From Amylibacter sp. (GTDB taxonomy: Bacteria; Pseudomonadota; Alphaproteobacteria; Rhodobacterales; Rhodobacteraceae): 64,000 nt of DNA. The notes beneath the pieces were generated by a model. That model was not told where the DNA came from. It made no database searches and saw nothing but the letters and a program-made list of their open reading frames with translations. Made by a program: the position numbers and the translations under genes. The stretch covers positions 99,814-163,813 of the forward strand of contig JAJFHZ010000029.1 of NCBI GenBank assembly GCA_021775355.1. The letters are read 5' to 3'. This document shows, one piece after another, positions 63,873 through 64,000 of the stretch; positions within the stretch are counted from its first letter, which is position 1; the number at the start of each line of letters is the position of its first letter.

Positions 63873-64000
63873 TCAAATCAAGCCTATCGGGCAATTAGTA
63901 TCGGTCAACTGAATGCATTGCTGCACTTACATCTCCGACCTATCGACGTGGTAGTCTACCACGGCCCTCAAGGGAGACCTTGTTTCTGGGGGGGCTTCCC
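63873..64000 (-). rRNA. rrl: 23S ribosomal RNA, 3' end only
   Basis: The minus strand holds the end of 23S rRNA (GATACTAATTGCCCGATAGG and upstream helix 99-101 region), continuing past the window edge. The 3' end is placed by analogy with other species and may be off by a few bases. Confidence 0.92.

Noticed and set aside
1..64000. CRISPR arrays
   Set aside because: No regularly spaced repeats of 20-40 nt were seen; the only spaced repeat (38261-38340) has two copies.

Overview
The window looks like part of a chromosome from a marine alphaproteobacterium of the Rhodobacterales (Roseobacter-like) with a fairly low GC content. That placement is an inference from several things: the rRNA operon order 23S-5S-tRNA-fMet, the ETF:quinone oxidoreductase, the DgcN/DgcA D-glutamate genes, a DUF4175 (TIGR02302-type) membrane protein next to lysA and argH, and overall gene content. 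I did no database search.

Layout. 1-5.6 kb: a truncated DUF4175 membrane protein, lysA, two tiny lipoprotein genes, argH, and a divergent TlpA-type thioredoxin. 5.6-16.9 kb: housekeeping and accessory genes (MFS efflux, tag, an EAL protein, TrmN6-like methyltransferase, polyprenyl diphosphate synthase, ispE, a TPR protein, ETF-QO, greA). 17.0-21.3 kb: molybdenum cofactor genes fdhD-mobA-mobB-moeA and azlCD. 21.3-26.5 kb: an Lrp regulator divergent from alanine dehydrogenase, mscL, a glutathione transferase, YtoQ and a GMC oxidoreductase. 26.5-32.9 kb: translation and glycolysis genes (rpmI, rplT, pheS, a cupin, pheT, pyk). 33-38.2 kb: an N-formylglutamate amidohydrolase-like gene, DUF1244, a CaiB-type CoA transferase, and a D-amino-acid module (dgcN-dgcA-dat). 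38.3-48.6 kb: cobalamin genes, with cbiX-cobH-cobL-cobI-cbiG/cobJ-cobM on the minus strand and DUF1636-cobC-cbiB on the plus strand. A glutathionyl-hydroquinone reductase and a degenerate receiver protein lie between the two groups.

48.6-54.1 kb holds the most unusual locus. A minus-strand cluster encodes a membrane pseudokinase, two TAXI-type periplasmic binding proteins, an intact membrane Ser/Thr kinase and a PP2C phosphatase. No TRAP permease genes are visible beside it. The predicted periplasmic tail of the kinase and the C-terminus of one TAXI protein share a motif (SAENT...SIADhM). This suggests one signalling unit in which periplasmic ligand binding is coupled to cytoplasmic phosphorylation.

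54.5-63.5 kb looks like a genomic island inserted at the 3' end of the initiator tRNA gene. A 13-bp copy of the tRNA end lies at the far boundary, the genes are more GC-rich, and remnants of a phage terminase, an IS5-type transposase and a serine recombinase are present. Its intact cargo is an SDR epimerase, two secreted proteins translationally coupled to it or to each other (one phosphodiester-glycosidase-like, one formylglycine-generating-enzyme-like), another secreted protein of unknown function, a HAD-UbiA prenyltransferase fusion and a GtrA protein. The window ends inside a 23S rRNA gene.
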